Below are positions 51,645-61,199 of a DNA stretch of 64,000 nucleotides, piece after piece. The stretch's first letter is position 1, and each line of letters starts with the position of its first letter. A program made the translations under genes and the position numbers. This DNA is from Methanomassiliicoccales archaeon RumEn M2 (GTDB lineage Archaea > Thermoplasmatota > Thermoplasmata > Methanomassiliicoccales > Methanomethylophilaceae). The DNA lies in NCBI GenBank assembly GCA_001421175.1, contig LJKL01000013.1:1-64000 (forward strand), read 5' to 3'. The notes beneath the pieces are model-generated. The model had not been told where the DNA came from and made no database searches. It saw only the letters and a list, made by a program, of their open reading frames with translations.

Positions 51645-52484
51645 ATGAGGACTCTGTTGATATGCAGCGAGCCGGACACATCCTCCGTGAACATGAAGTC
51701 AGCCCTTCTGAGGAAAGAGGAGTGGGAGAGCGCGGGTTCGGATGACGGTGCATCCTATCTTATTTCTGACAGATTCGTTCTGATGACGGTCCCGGAATTG
51801 CACATATATGCGGAAAGCATAGATTCCGTCGCCCGCAGGTCCGTCGATTTCGACAGCATGGTGTTTCTGAGCAGGCACAAAGCATCCAGCGGAATGCCCA
51901 CTCTGACAGTGCACCCCATAGGCAACTACCGGACAGCCGATTTCGGAGGAATGGACGAGACCCTTTGCCCGGCATCGCCCCATATGATGTCGGCTGCCCT
52001 CAGGGCGATGCAGAAACTGAATGACACGGACGTGTATGCCGTTTCATTCGAGGTCACCCATCACGGCCCGTTCACGGAGACACCCGCATTCTTCATCGAG
52101 ATAGGAAGCGATGAGGGGCGCTGGAGCGATCTCCATGCGGCGGAGATACTGACCGACGCCATTCTGCAGTCGGAGAAGGACGAGTCCAATATTGTGGCCA
52201 TAGGCATCGGCGGAGGGCATTATGCACCGCGCTTCTCAGAGGCGGCCCTTTCCTATAAGATAGATTTCGGGCATATGATACCGAAGTACCAGATTGACGG
52301 TTCTGATGATGACGGGTTCTTGAGGATGCTGAGGCAGGCCTCGGAGATGACAGGAACCAGGATCGCATACATACACAGGAAATCCATGAAGGGTCCTGAG
52401 GAGAGAAGAGTAAGGGCTCTTATCGAATCGGAGGGGATGGAAACAGTATCCTCAAAGGACCTGGACCCCATCAGCTCCCGTTGA
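51645..52484 (+). CDS. dtdA: D-aminoacyl-tRNA deacylase DTD2 (archaeal/plant type)
   Basis: The 279-residue protein has FLSRHKASSGMPTLTVHPIG and GNYRTADFGG, the EVTHHGPFTETPAFFIEIG block, and GIGGGHYAPRF. These are specific to DTD2. It removes D-amino acids, and acetaldehyde-type adducts, from charged tRNA. It is convergent with pyrH, and its start is about 100 bp from the divergent regulator. Confidence 0.93.
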   Translation: MRTLLICSEPDTSSVNMKSALLRKEEWESAGSDDGASYLISDRFVLMTVPELHIYAESIDSVARRSVDFDSMVFLSRHKASSGMPTLTVHPIGNYRTADFGGMDETLCPASPHMMSAALRAMQKLNDTDVYAVSFEVTHHGPFTETPAFFIEIGSDEGRWSDLHAAEILTDAILQSEKDESNIVAIGIGGGHYAPRFSEAALSYKIDFGHMIPKYQIDGSDDDGFLRMLRQASEMTGTRIAYIHRKSMKGPEERRVRALIESEGMETVSSKDLDPISSR

Positions 52485-52496
52485 CCCTCGTTCCCT

Positions 52497-53151
52497 TTAT
52501 CGGCCTCCCAGAATGGCATTCTCCAGCTCTTCGAGGTCCCTGCCGTTCACCATGTATATGTCCCTGCAGTCCTCCATGCACATGGAAACGCCCAAAGGGT
52601 CGAATACACAGGATCTGCAGGCGCTGTGGTCCTCGTAGACTATCTCTTTGAGCTGGCTTATGGTCATCTCCCCGAACCTCTCCGCGTCCGGATTCTCCCG
52701 GGGGTCCTCGGAGTATACGGCATCCACGTTGCTGGCATTGATGATGCGGTCCGCCCCCCATCTCTCTGGCTATCATCGCGGCCACGGCATCCGTGGTATG
52801 TCCCGGCTCTGTGCCGCCCATAACCGCTACCGCACCGCCTCCCGCCTTATCCGCGCACTCCTTCGGGCTGGCGGCCACGCCCGCAGACGCATCGCCGAGG
52901 GCGATGGACAGAATTTCTGCGTTCACGCGGGTTATGGCGATACCGAGCTCATCAAGCTGATACTCCGTGCCGCCCAGGGAACGTCCTATGCCCGCATAAT
53001 AGCGGGCGATCCTCCCGCCACCGCAGACGACCGCTATGTCAACGGTCTCCGCGCATCTTCTCAGAACATCAGCCAGTGCGCATATGTATTCAGAATCATT
53101 ATTCTCAGGTATTAGAACAGAACCGCCTACGGAAATGACAACCCTTTCCAA
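52497..53151 (-). CDS. pyrH: archaeal UMP kinase (apparent frameshift)
   Basis: The amino-acid-kinase-fold protein has ERVVISVGGSVLIPEN, VVCGGGRIARYYAGIGRSLG, VMGGTEPGHTTDAVAAM and, after repair, ADRIINASNVDAVYSEDP. The frame breaks at a C6 run at 52754-52759. With five bases it reads through to the stop at 52497. The repaired length is 217 residues, normal for archaeal PyrH. I chose the TTG at 53151, which has GGTGG before it. A GTG at 53160 is also possible. It makes UDP for RNA synthesis. Confidence 0.9.
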
Positions 53152-53216
53152 CAGAACCACCAATATGTTTTATTAGGAAGGGGACTTACTCATAAAAAAC
53201 CATGGGTTGATTTAAA

Positions 53217-54449
53217 ATGGAAGAGGTAGTCTCGGCAGAAAGAGCCAGATATGATTTCAAGAAGACGATGCAGGAAATAGTGGATACAAGGGGAAGAGGT
53301 ACGGAGCTGATATCGCTCTATGTCCCGTCATCCAAGCAGGTCTTCGATGCAATGGCTTACCTAAGGGATGAGTATTCCCAGTCTTCCAACATAAAATCGA
53401 AGACGACGATGAAGAATGTCCAGAGCGCCATAGACTCGATAATGTCTCGCCTCAAGACATACAAGACCATCCCTCCGAACGGCATCGCCATCTTCTGCGG
53501 AGAGATACCCAGGGCCGGCGATCAGACCAGGATGGTCCAATATGTGATCAACCCTCCTGAGGAGATAACCACCTTCCTTTACAGGTGCGATTCCCAGTTC
53601 TATCTCGATCCCCTCAAGGGGATGCTGCTGGACAAGAAATCTTACGGCCTGATAGTGATAGACAGGAACGAATGCACAATAGGCCTGCTCACAGGCAGCA
53701 GGATAGAGACGCTGAAGCATTTCGATTCTCTTATAATGGGGAAGCACCGCCAGGGAGGTCAGTCCTCAGTGAGGTTCGAGAGGCTCATCGAGATAGCGGC
53801 CCATGAGTATTACAAGAAGGTGTCGGATTCAGCTACGGACCTGTTCCTCAACAGGCCGGGTATGGAAGGGATACTGATCGGAGGCCCGGGCTATACGAAG
53901 GATTACTTCTTCAGAGAGGGCTATCTGCACCACGAGCTGCAGAAGAAGGTCATAGATACATTCGATACAGGCTACACGGACGAGTATGGACTGAAGGAGC
54001 TGGTTGAGAACGCCAAGAGCGCCATACAGGACATGGGGCTCGTCAGGGAGAAGTCGCTGGTCCAGAGGCTCTTCGGCGAGATCAGGAAGCAGGACGGAGG
54101 TTTGTCATCATACGGGGAGGAAGAGGTCCGTTCCGCTCTCTCCATGGGTGCCGTTGACACGCTCCTGGTCTCTGAAAGCCTCAACAAGAGGCGAATCGAG
54201 GTCGAGTGCCACAACGGTCACAGATACGAGATAACGGTTCCCAACGGAAGGGATGAGAACATAGTATGCAGGGAGTGCGGCGAAGGCGCCACGATTCTCA
54301 GGAACGAGGACATAGTCGACGATTTCTTCGAGAAGGCAGAAGCGTTCAATACACACGTCGAGATAATCTCCTCTGATTCGGAGGAAGGGCAGATGCTGCT
54401 GACCGCCTTCGGCGGCATAGCGGCGATCCTCAGGTACAAGGTGGCATGA
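53217..54449 (+). CDS. prf1: peptide chain release factor aRF1
   Basis: The 410-residue protein has the stop-reading NIKS motif at residues 58-61 and the peptide-release GGQ motif at 180-182 (KHRQGGQSSVRF). It also has a C-terminal zinc-like region (CHNGHRYEI, then VCRECGEGATIL). It ends translation at all three stops. In organisms that decode TAG as pyrrolysine it would compete with that tRNA. The ATGATG junction couples it with argS. Confidence 0.95.
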   Translation: MEEVVSAERARYDFKKTMQEIVDTRGRGTELISLYVPSSKQVFDAMAYLRDEYSQSSNIKSKTTMKNVQSAIDSIMSRLKTYKTIPPNGIAIFCGEIPRAGDQTRMVQYVINPPEEITTFLYRCDSQFYLDPLKGMLLDKKSYGLIVIDRNECTIGLLTGSRIETLKHFDSLIMGKHRQGGQSSVRFERLIEIAAHEYYKKVSDSATDLFLNRPGMEGILIGGPGYTKDYFFREGYLHHELQKKVIDTFDTGYTDEYGLKELVENAKSAIQDMGLVREKSLVQRLFGEIRKQDGGLSSYGEEEVRSALSMGAVDTLLVSESLNKRRIEVECHNGHRYEITVPNGRDENIVCRECGEGATILRNEDIVDDFFEKAEAFNTHVEIISSDSEEGQMLLTAFGGIAAILRYKVA

Positions 54450-56170
54450 TGTCCGTTCATGGTGATTTCGAGGAAGAGGTAAGGAAGGCCACAGAGGCCG
54501 CCCTTGGGAGGATAGGCGCCGCAGGCGCGGAATACAGGATAGAGAGACCGTCCGCAGGCAATGCCGACCTGGCAGTACCCTGCTTCCAGATGTCCAAATC
54601 CCTCAGAAAGGCCCCGAATGCGATCGCCGAGGAGATGGCTGCGGCAACAGAGCCGTCCGGCATGATAGCCTCGGTCGATGCGCTGAACGGCTATCTCAAT
54701 TTCACAATAGACTCAGATGTGCTGATGCGCAGGACCATTGATGAGATACTGGAATCCGATGAATGCTACGGGGGGCACAGGAGTAACGGCATCAAGGTCA
54801 ATGTGGAGCACACCTCCACGAATCCGACGGGACCGATACACGTCGGAAGAGCCAGGAACCCGATAATAGGGGACACCTTGGCAAGGGCCATGAGGCTCAG
54901 AGGCTACGATGTGACCACAGAGTACTATGTGAACGACGTGGGGAAGCAGGTCGTCATACTCACATGGGGCGTCAACAACATACCGCCCGAGGATGTCGAG
55001 AAAGCGGACAGGGAGAAAGCTGACCACGCACTGGTCGCATTCTATCGCGCAGCCAACAGGATGATGGAATCAGACCCGGAGGTCCAAGAGGAGATCGCCG
55101 ATCTCCTGAGGAGGTTCGAGGCAGGGGATTCAAAAGTGATATCCGATGTGAGGGAGACAGCCCAACGTATGCTCGACGGGCTGAAGGAGACTCTGGAGAG
55201 GATAAACGTTGAATTGGACGTGTACACATGGGAATCCAGATTCATAGCGGACGGCACCGCCAAGAGCGTGGTGGAGCAGCTCACCGCTTCAGATTATGCA
55301 GGTAAAGAGGAAGACGGTGCATGCTATCTCGATCTGAAGGATTTCGGGATCCAGGGTAAGAACACGAAATTCACATTCACAAGGTCCGACGGTACAACGC
55401 TCTATACGACCAGGGATCTGGCGTACCATCTGGACAAATTCAAGAGGGCGGACAGGGTCATAGACGTATTGGGGGAGGACCAGAAGCTGGGGAGCAAGCA
55501 ATTGTGCTCGGCCCTGGAGATCCTTGGGTGCGAAAGGAAGCCGGAGGCCCTGTTCTATTCCTTCGTCTCACTGCCCGAAGGGAAGATGTCCACCAGGAAA
55601 GGCGTGGTCGTCTATCTGGACGATCTGATAGACGAAGCGGTGGCCAGGGCATACGAGGAGATCAGATCCAGGCGCACCGATCTCAGCGAGGAGAGGATGA
55701 GGGAGATCGCATCGACCATCGGCGTGGGCGCCATAAGATATAATATCGTAAGGGTCCAGCCGGAGAAGCAGCTGGTCTTCAAGTGGGAGGATGCCCTCAA
55801 CTTCGACGGCAACAGCGGTCCTTTCCTGCAGTACTCACACACCAGAGCCTGCAGCATGCTCAGGAAGGCAGGGGAATTCAAAGCATCATCCGACGCATCG
55901 AAACTCACTGATGAGTATGAGGTAGCTTTGATTAAGGTCCTCTCCAGATTCGGATCCGTGATAGAGGAGGCCGCGGAGGAGGGCAAGGTGCACATGATAC
56001 CCGCATACGGCCATGAGGTTGCCTCAGCCTTCAACCAATTCTATGCCTCCGTCCCGGTGCTGTCTTCGGATGATGAAAGGGACGAGAGGCTCACCCTTGT
56101 GCTGTGCACAAGGATAGTTCTGCGCAATGTGCTGACATGCTTAGGCATGGGCGCCCCGGAGGAGATGTAG
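54446..56170 (+). CDS. argS: arginyl-tRNA synthetase
   Basis: The 574-residue protein has an N-terminal additional domain (ERPSAGNADLAVPCFQMSKS), the HIGH-like HVGR at about residues 132-135 (TSTNPTGPIHVGRARNP), and GKMSTRKGV. The C-terminal anticodon domain ends with NVLTCLGMGAPEEM. It charges tRNA-Arg. Either ATG of the ATGATG start is possible. The stop is TAG, and the next codon is the ATG of the GNAT gene in the same frame. Confidence 0.95.
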   Translation: MMSVHGDFEEEVRKATEAALGRIGAAGAEYRIERPSAGNADLAVPCFQMSKSLRKAPNAIAEEMAAATEPSGMIASVDALNGYLNFTIDSDVLMRRTIDEILESDECYGGHRSNGIKVNVEHTSTNPTGPIHVGRARNPIIGDTLARAMRLRGYDVTTEYYVNDVGKQVVILTWGVNNIPPEDVEKADREKADHALVAFYRAANRMMESDPEVQEEIADLLRRFEAGDSKVISDVRETAQRMLDGLKETLERINVELDVYTWESRFIADGTAKSVVEQLTASDYAGKEEDGACYLDLKDFGIQGKNTKFTFTRSDGTTLYTTRDLAYHLDKFKRADRVIDVLGEDQKLGSKQLCSALEILGCERKPEALFYSFVSLPEGKMSTRKGVVVYLDDLIDEAVARAYEEIRSRRTDLSEERMREIASTIGVGAIRYNIVRVQPEKQLVFKWEDALNFDGNSGPFLQYSHTRACSMLRKAGEFKASSDASKLTDEYEVALIKVLSRFGSVIEEAAEEGKVHMIPAYGHEVASAFNQFYASVPVLSSDDERDERLTLVLCTRIVLRNVLTCLGMGAPEEM

Positions 56171-56674
56171 ATGGAGATAAGGCCGCTTAAGCTGAGGGAT
56201 TTGGAGAACGTCAGGAAATTGGAGGTCTCCTGCATAAGGGAGTATTTCTCCGAGATACTGGAGAACAAATGGGAGGATCTCCCTCAGGAGTGGAAGGACA
56301 ACCTGGGTTCCACCAGCAAGAAGGCCTTCAAGACCTATCTCTCGTCCGGCCTCAGCTTCGTGGCGGAGGAGGACGGGGAGGTAGTCGGATTCATATTCGC
56401 CCAGATGCTCCATAACGTCTACGATGCCGAGAACATGGTATGGATAGACAACATGGGCGTGCACTCATACTTCAGAAGGTTGGGCATAGGGTACAAGCTT
56501 TTGAAAGCGGTGATGGACGAGGGGCACAAACAGGGTGCGAACATCGTGCACAGTGCGATACAGCCTCAGAATAAGCCGTCGATAATGCTGCACAAGAAAC
56601 TTGGCTTCTTCATGGACCGCAGAGAGATCGCTCTCTTCGACATGAACGATTATAACAAGAAGAAGGCACCCTGA
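56171..56674 (+). CDS. GNAT-family acetyltransferase (RimI-like)
   Basis: The 167-residue protein has a GNAT fold: IRPLKLRDLENVRKLEVSC at the start, VWIDNMGVHSYFRRLGIGYK with the acetyl-CoA loop (RRLGIG), and NKPSIMLHKKLGFFMDRREI. RimI-like members acetylate protein N termini, a common modification in archaea. The gene starts immediately after the argS TAG without a gap and in the same frame. GGAGGAG precedes its ATG, so independent starts are likely. Its end overlaps the convergent lipoate ligase gene by 25 bp. Confidence 0.88.
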   Translation: MEIRPLKLRDLENVRKLEVSCIREYFSEILENKWEDLPQEWKDNLGSTSKKAFKTYLSSGLSFVAEEDGEVVGFIFAQMLHNVYDAENMVWIDNMGVHSYFRRLGIGYKLLKAVMDEGHKQGANIVHSAIQPQNKPSIMLHKKLGFFMDRREIALFDMNDYNKKKAP

Positions 56675-57303
56675 GGTCTCATCTCAAGGGAGCCGTCGAA
56701 GGACGAGAACCCGACGCTGAGGGCCTCGACGACCTCCTCTCTTCCCGGGATGCGGCCGAGTATCTCCTCAAGGGACGTTGTGGCACTTCTCTTCTTCAGA
56801 GGTATCAGTACGGATTCCATGGTCCTCCGGTCGTCTGCGACTATCAGTGTCCCGTGCTGGAGGATGCTCCCTCTGAAGCGCCTCTGAGCGCTGCCGGAGA
56901 TCTTCCGGCCATCAACAAGCACGTCGTTCACGGGTTTGTACTCCCCGTGTACATTCATATGTGCCAGAGCATGAATTATGCAGTTGCATACCTTCCTGAA
57001 AACATCCTCTCTCGCAGCCCCGTCATCACTGAAGACCGCAACATATGTGATCTGGGATCGGTCGGAGAAGATGGCGCTTCCGCCGCTGGTCCTCCTTACT
57101 ATTGCGATGCCGTTCCTTCGGGCGTAATCGAGATCCACGGATTCTTCTGCGACCGAGGACCTTCCCAGGGATACCGCCGGCCTGGTTCTGGAGTATACAC
57201 ATACCACATCCGGGATACCGCCGGAAGAATGGGACTTCAGCAGCAATTCGTCGTTTCTGACGCTTTCCTCCGGTTCCAGGTATCCGAGGTCAGAGAACAG
57301 CAT
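56650..57303 (-). CDS. lipoate-protein ligase A-like protein
   Basis: The 217-residue protein fits the BPL/LplA catalytic fold: TRPAVSLGRSSVAEESVDLD, then IVRRTSGGSAIFSDRSQITY, and PVNDVLVDGRKISGSAQRRF with the lysine that binds the adenylate. QHGTLIV follows. It would attach lipoate or octanoate to a carrier such as GcvH. It lacks the C-terminal domain seen in bacterial LplA. Some archaea use a separate LplB partner. It lies 3 bp downstream of the secreted protein gene. Confidence 0.85.
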   Translation of the reverse strand: MLFSDLGYLEPEESVRNDELLLKSHSSGGIPDVVCVYSRTRPAVSLGRSSVAEESVDLDYARRNGIAIVRRTSGGSAIFSDRSQITYVAVFSDDGAAREDVFRKVCNCIIHALAHMNVHGEYKPVNDVLVDGRKISGSAQRRFRGSILQHGTLIVADDRRTMESVLIPLKKRSATTSLEEILGRIPGREEVVEALSVGFSSFDGSLEMRPQGAFFLL

Positions 57304-57306
57304 GGG

Positions 57307-57920
57307 TCATTTGCGCTTGTCGCCCTTATCGTACTTCTGGCGCTTGGAGCCGCCTGAAGGCGCGATCCCTTTCCCGGCCTTCTTCTCAGCTTCCATCTCG
57401 GTGAAGGTCTTAGCGGGCTGGGTCTTCTTGCCGGGGAGACCGCGCATCCTGAGATATGCAACAACGGCGATCACGATGATCACGATTATTATGAGAATGT
57501 AGGTGCTGCTGTCCTTCCATATCGAATGGGTGACGGAAACGTTGTATCCGAGAGTCGTCACATCAACCCCGTCGTCCATCTCTATCTGAAGGTATCTGTC
57601 GCCCGGGGAGCTGAAGGAGAATCTCAGTTCCTTGCTTGCTTCGCCGGCCTTTCCACTCTCGGATGCAGGTACGGTGACGTCGGCTGTTGCCAGGACTCTG
57701 TCCGGATACTCCCTGACTGTGATCGTGACGGTCTGCTCTGCCGCACCGTCATTCAAAGATGAACGGTTATCCCTCCGACGTTCATGTCGTTGAAGGGTAT
57801 GGACACGCTCACGGCCGGATTGCCGAATTCAACCTCAGCATCCGACGCGTCAGAAAGAGCCAGAGGTGCGATCACCAGGGCCATCAGTGTGAATAGGACA
57901 AAGATTTTCTTGGGATTCAT
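57307..57920 (-). CDS. secreted membrane-anchored protein with signal peptide (apparent frameshift)
   Basis: From the ATG at 57920 the sequence begins MNPKKIFVLFTLMALVIAPL and is followed by ALSDASDAEVEFG, a good signal peptide. The frame breaks at an AAA run at 57755-57757, and one added base restores a beta-rich region (EQTVTITVREYPDRVLATAD, then FSFSSPGDRYLQIEMDDG). Then comes a membrane helix (STYILIIIVIIVIAVVAYL) and a basic cytoplasmic tail. The repaired length is 204 residues. The extracellular part resembles an immunoglobulin-like fold of the NEW3/COG1470 type. The function is unknown. Confidence 0.7.
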
Positions 57921-57933
57921 GGACTGCACCGGC

Positions 57934-59091
57934 TTATGTTATTATCTCCTCGATGCGCTCCTGCTCTATGGCCTTCCTAATCTCCATGGAGAGCCTTCTT
58001 CCGGTGCTCATCTCCTTGCGCCAGAGGGCATTGCCGTAGGGATGGCCCACGGCCATGTGGACGTTGGTGCCGCCGCCTATGCGCGGAGCCACGTCGTAAA
58101 TGTAGAAGTCAAGGTCCTTGTCCACACAGGTCTGAAGGCAGAACGGGCCGATCATCCCGGGGTCGTAATGCTTCTTTGTGGCCTCGACGTATTTCTCAGC
58201 CATCTCGAATGCCTTATCCAGAAGCGACTCCCTGAGAGTTGCCGAGTTGTGGCCGCATACTGTGTACTCAGGCAGTATCCCGTCATTCTCCAGCTCCACC
58301 TGCTGTTTCCCGGTCAGCCTGCAGAATCCGTCCAGGGAGCTCTCGAACCTCCAGTCAACGCCCAGAAGCTCTATTTTCTCGCCCTTCTCTTCCAGCGGAG
58401 AGTAGAAGAAGTCCAGGTTGAAGACGGGGCCTATGATGTACTGCTCCATCCTGGCATTCTTAACGAAGTCCGGCTCTATTACGCCCTGTTTGATGAGGTC
58501 CTCGGATTTCTCTACGAACTGGTCGTAGCTCTGGGCGGTGAAGAATCCGCGTTCCAGCTTTTTGACCTTGTGATGAACCTTGATTATCGTGAGGCCGTCT
58601 ATGTCCTCGGGCCTTTCCACTTTCTTGGGGAACGGCAGCCCGGCCCTCTCCAGGATCCAGTAGTAATCCTTCTCATCTCCTCTCTCTTCGGATCTGAGGA
58701 GATTCCTGCTTCCTACAAGGGGAACCTGGAAATCATTCTCCACAGCATCGATCCCGGAATAGGATACGAATGAGCGGTTCGGGATGAAGAGCACATTGTT
58801 CTTCATGAGCTTCTCCTGAACCTCGGGTCTCATGATGTCCCCGAACTTGTTCAGAAGAACCGTCTCGTCGACGACTCCCCGTATGAGGTTGCCTTTGGCA
58901 TCCCTCTGTGATTTGTAATATCTGGCGAAGGTATCTTCTCTGCCGTTCTGGCATACTGCGACCGTACGGAAGCCCTCGGATACGGCCCCATCGCACGTGT
59001 CCAATGCGGAATGCGAGGCGACAACCCCCACCTTGGCTTTCTTTAGGTCGTACCCATCGAGATTTGATAATATCGTTTCCCTGTCTATCAT
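57934..59091 (-). CDS. purP: PurP, formate-dependent FAICAR synthetase
   Basis: The ATP-grasp protein of 385 residues has KVGVVASHSALDTCDGA, SGIDAVENDFQVPLVGSRNL, FNLDFFYSPLEEKGEKIEL, LLGVDWRFE and a C-terminal VAPRIGGGTNVHMAVGHPYG, which are PurP hallmarks. It uses ATP and formate to convert AICAR into FAICAR, the archaeal route to IMP. I chose the ATG at 59091 with GGGGAG before it. A TTG 12 codons upstream would leave little leader. Confidence 0.93.
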   Translation of the reverse strand: MIDRETILSNLDGYDLKKAKVGVVASHSALDTCDGAVSEGFRTVAVCQNGREDTFARYYKSQRDAKGNLIRGVVDETVLLNKFGDIMRPEVQEKLMKNNVLFIPNRSFVSYSGIDAVENDFQVPLVGSRNLLRSEERGDEKDYYWILERAGLPFPKKVERPEDIDGLTIIKVHHKVKKLERGFFTAQSYDQFVEKSEDLIKQGVIEPDFVKNARMEQYIIGPVFNLDFFYSPLEEKGEKIELLGVDWRFESSLDGFCRLTGKQQVELENDGILPEYTVCGHNSATLRESLLDKAFEMAEKYVEATKKHYDPGMIGPFCLQTCVDKDLDFYIYDVAPRIGGGTNVHMAVGHPYGNALWRKEMSTGRRLSMEIRKAIEQERIEEIIT

Positions 59092-59141
59092 ATGGGCGCT
59101 CCCCGTGATGCGAGTGTAATCTGTCAAAGCATAATAAACTT

Positions 59142-60372
59142 TCAGAGAAGAGTCAGACGTATCAGGGAGATGATGATGGATGCATTGACCACATCCATCG
59201 TGGAGGATGTGACGGGTATGCTCTGGTCATCCGGGTCCAGTCCGAATCTTACGGCGGCTGATGCGACGTAGTATGATAGCAGATTTATCACCGTAGCCGA
59301 CAGCATGCCTGCGGTGAGCACAAGGAGCAGCACCTCATGGAAAGGCATCGTCTGAGGGGACACGAGGAAAGCGGCCACGCCCACATACGCAAAAGTTATG
59401 ATCCCCAGTACGTAGTTCACGGCGAAGTTGTTGTACGTCTCGATGGGGGGATACTTCCTAACCCCCAGAGTACCCATGTGCATCATGGTGCTGAATCTGG
59501 ATGTAAGTATCCCGGAAAGGGCATTCCCCTGGTTGAGGAATGCCGGCAAAAGCACCAAAAGCACGGGATAGGCCACAAGGTTCGCCGTCTGCGTTTCCAC
59601 TATGGTCCCTGCCAATATGCCGATGAATATGCACACGGTCAGCACAGGAAGGGATTCCGTGATGATCCTCTTGGCCTCGTCCTTCTTCCTTCTCCTGTTC
59701 TTGCGCATCAGGATGGTCCCCGTCATGATAAGCGTGAGAATTAGGAGCGCCGTCAGGGCGACATAGATCACAATGCCGTCCATATTCAGGCACATCCATG
59801 CAGCTAAGAAAATGGTGGGCACGGTGGCGACGTCGCCTGCCGCCGCTATCAATGGGGCGGTTATGTTGTCCACATCCCATTCCCGTTTGAACCCGACATA
59901 GGCTATGACCATGTTTATGACAACCACCATGAGCCCGGCCAGCAACGCCCCCATCATGGAGATGAAGATGAACATGTAGATGTCTATCGGAGATTGGTCA
60001 GAGAAGAAGGCCACGCCGATGATCCACCCCACTATGCCCACCACCACGGAAGTGATCATGGTCAGGGCCATGGCCCCCTCCACGTTGGACCTCAGAACGG
60101 AACCCTTTTTGAAGGATATGCTGAAGGTACCCAGGTGCATGGCGGTACCGATTCGGCTGCCCATGGCGCCGAATACGTTGCCCCTCAGGCCGTTGGCAGA
60201 GTATATCAGGATCATCAGCCCCGGGTATGATCATGAGGTAGTCGCTCATGCTGACCATGATCAGACCAGCGAAAAGGTCGAAGGTGGCGGCGAACATGAG
60301 GGCCGTCAGGCTCAGTGAGAATACGGTGCGGTTCCTAACGAAAAATCCGTTGGCAACCTTCTCCGAGCCCAT
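59142..60372 (-). CDS. MgtE/SLC41-like divalent cation transporter without N-terminal sensory domains (apparent frameshift)
   Basis: This 409-residue membrane protein is made of two similar halves, each with a MgtE-type pore signature: GLRGNVFGAMGSRIGTAMHL in the first and NQGNALSGILTSRFSTMMHM in the second. That is the SLC41 layout. There is no N-terminal MgtE_N or CBS region, as the first membrane helix starts near residue 17. The frame breaks at a CCCC run at 60219-60222, and three bases restore PGLMILIYS. It diverges from two PhoU-RCK_C genes that may act as its cytoplasmic sensor. GAGGTG lies before the ATG. Confidence 0.85.
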
Positions 60373-60561
60373 AAATCAACACCTCAGGACATGTTCGTAT
60401 CTATTGCGGTAAGGCACCTCAACTATATAGCGTAACCGTCAGAAGACGAACTTCACGACAATAGTGCCAGCAGTGCGCGTTTATTGTCTTCGGGCTGCAC
60501 CCTCTGAACGAAACGGTTAATATACACGGATTATTATAGGTTTCTTGTAAGGTATCTGCGG

Positions 60562-61197
60562 ATGAACGACGACGAACATTCTGATTCCAATCGTATGGAA
60601 GCGACGGTAAGGGAGCTCCTGACCGAGATGAAGGACGCATCCGAGACCATCGTGGATCTCGCTTACGCCTCCCTGATGTACAACAGCAAGGATATGGCGG
60701 AGAAGGTCGAGGAGATGGACCGCGACATAGATGACATGAAGTTCGCCATACGCACCAAGATCCTTATGGCGGTGAGGACCAAGGAGGATGCGCGGGAGAT
60801 GACCGGCGTGCTGCAGGTCGCTTCAGCCGCGGACCGCATATCCGAGGCCGCAGGGGAGATAGTCAAGCTTTTGCATGTTCCCAAGGAAGAGAGGCCGTTC
60901 ATCAATGAGATCATCAACGAATCCGACGAGAAGATAATGATGACCCGTATCTCTCCGAAATCGGATATGGCCGGCAACACCATCGATCAGTTGGCCGTGG
61001 AGGCCTCCACGGGCACCAAGATAATCGCCATGAAGAATCGTTACGGATGGATATACAATCCCGACGGGGATGTGAAGCTCAGGGCCGGAGACGACATAAT
61101 CGTCAACGGATCCCTGGACGGCTTCAGCAGGCTGAAGAAGTTCGCAAGCGGAGATTTGCCGTGGGAGTTCCCGGAAACGGAATTCGCGGAGGACTGA
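60562..61197 (+). CDS. PhoU-like / RCK_C (TrkA-C) protein, copy 1
   Basis: The 211-residue protein has an N-terminal helical PhoU-like part (LLTEMKDASETIVDLAYASL, EKVEEMDRDIDDMKFAIRTK) and a C-terminal RCK_C domain (AGNTIDQLAVEASTGTKIIA, then DVKLRAGDDIIVNGSLDGFS). RCK_C domains bind ligands such as nucleotides and gate channels. It has a divergent neighbour, the MgtE-like transporter, 189 bp away. The next gene is its paralogue, which starts 2 bp later. Confidence 0.88.
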   Translation: MNDDEHSDSNRMEATVRELLTEMKDASETIVDLAYASLMYNSKDMAEKVEEMDRDIDDMKFAIRTKILMAVRTKEDAREMTGVLQVASAADRISEAAGEIVKLLHVPKEERPFINEIINESDEKIMMTRISPKSDMAGNTIDQLAVEASTGTKIIAMKNRYGWIYNPDGDVKLRAGDDIIVNGSLDGFSRLKKFASGDLPWEFPETEFAED

Positions 61198-61199
61198 CC

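Noticed and set aside
56171-56674. GNAT treated as the C-terminal domain of ArgRS
   Set aside because: A stop codon and a strong ribosome site separate them. The fusion would need TAG readthrough, so it is kept only as a finding.
5206-60372. Wholesale pseudogenisation of thirteen genes
   Set aside because: Each has one single-base change, often in a homopolymer, with both flanking frames fully conserved, and several are essential single-copy genes. Error is the simpler reading.
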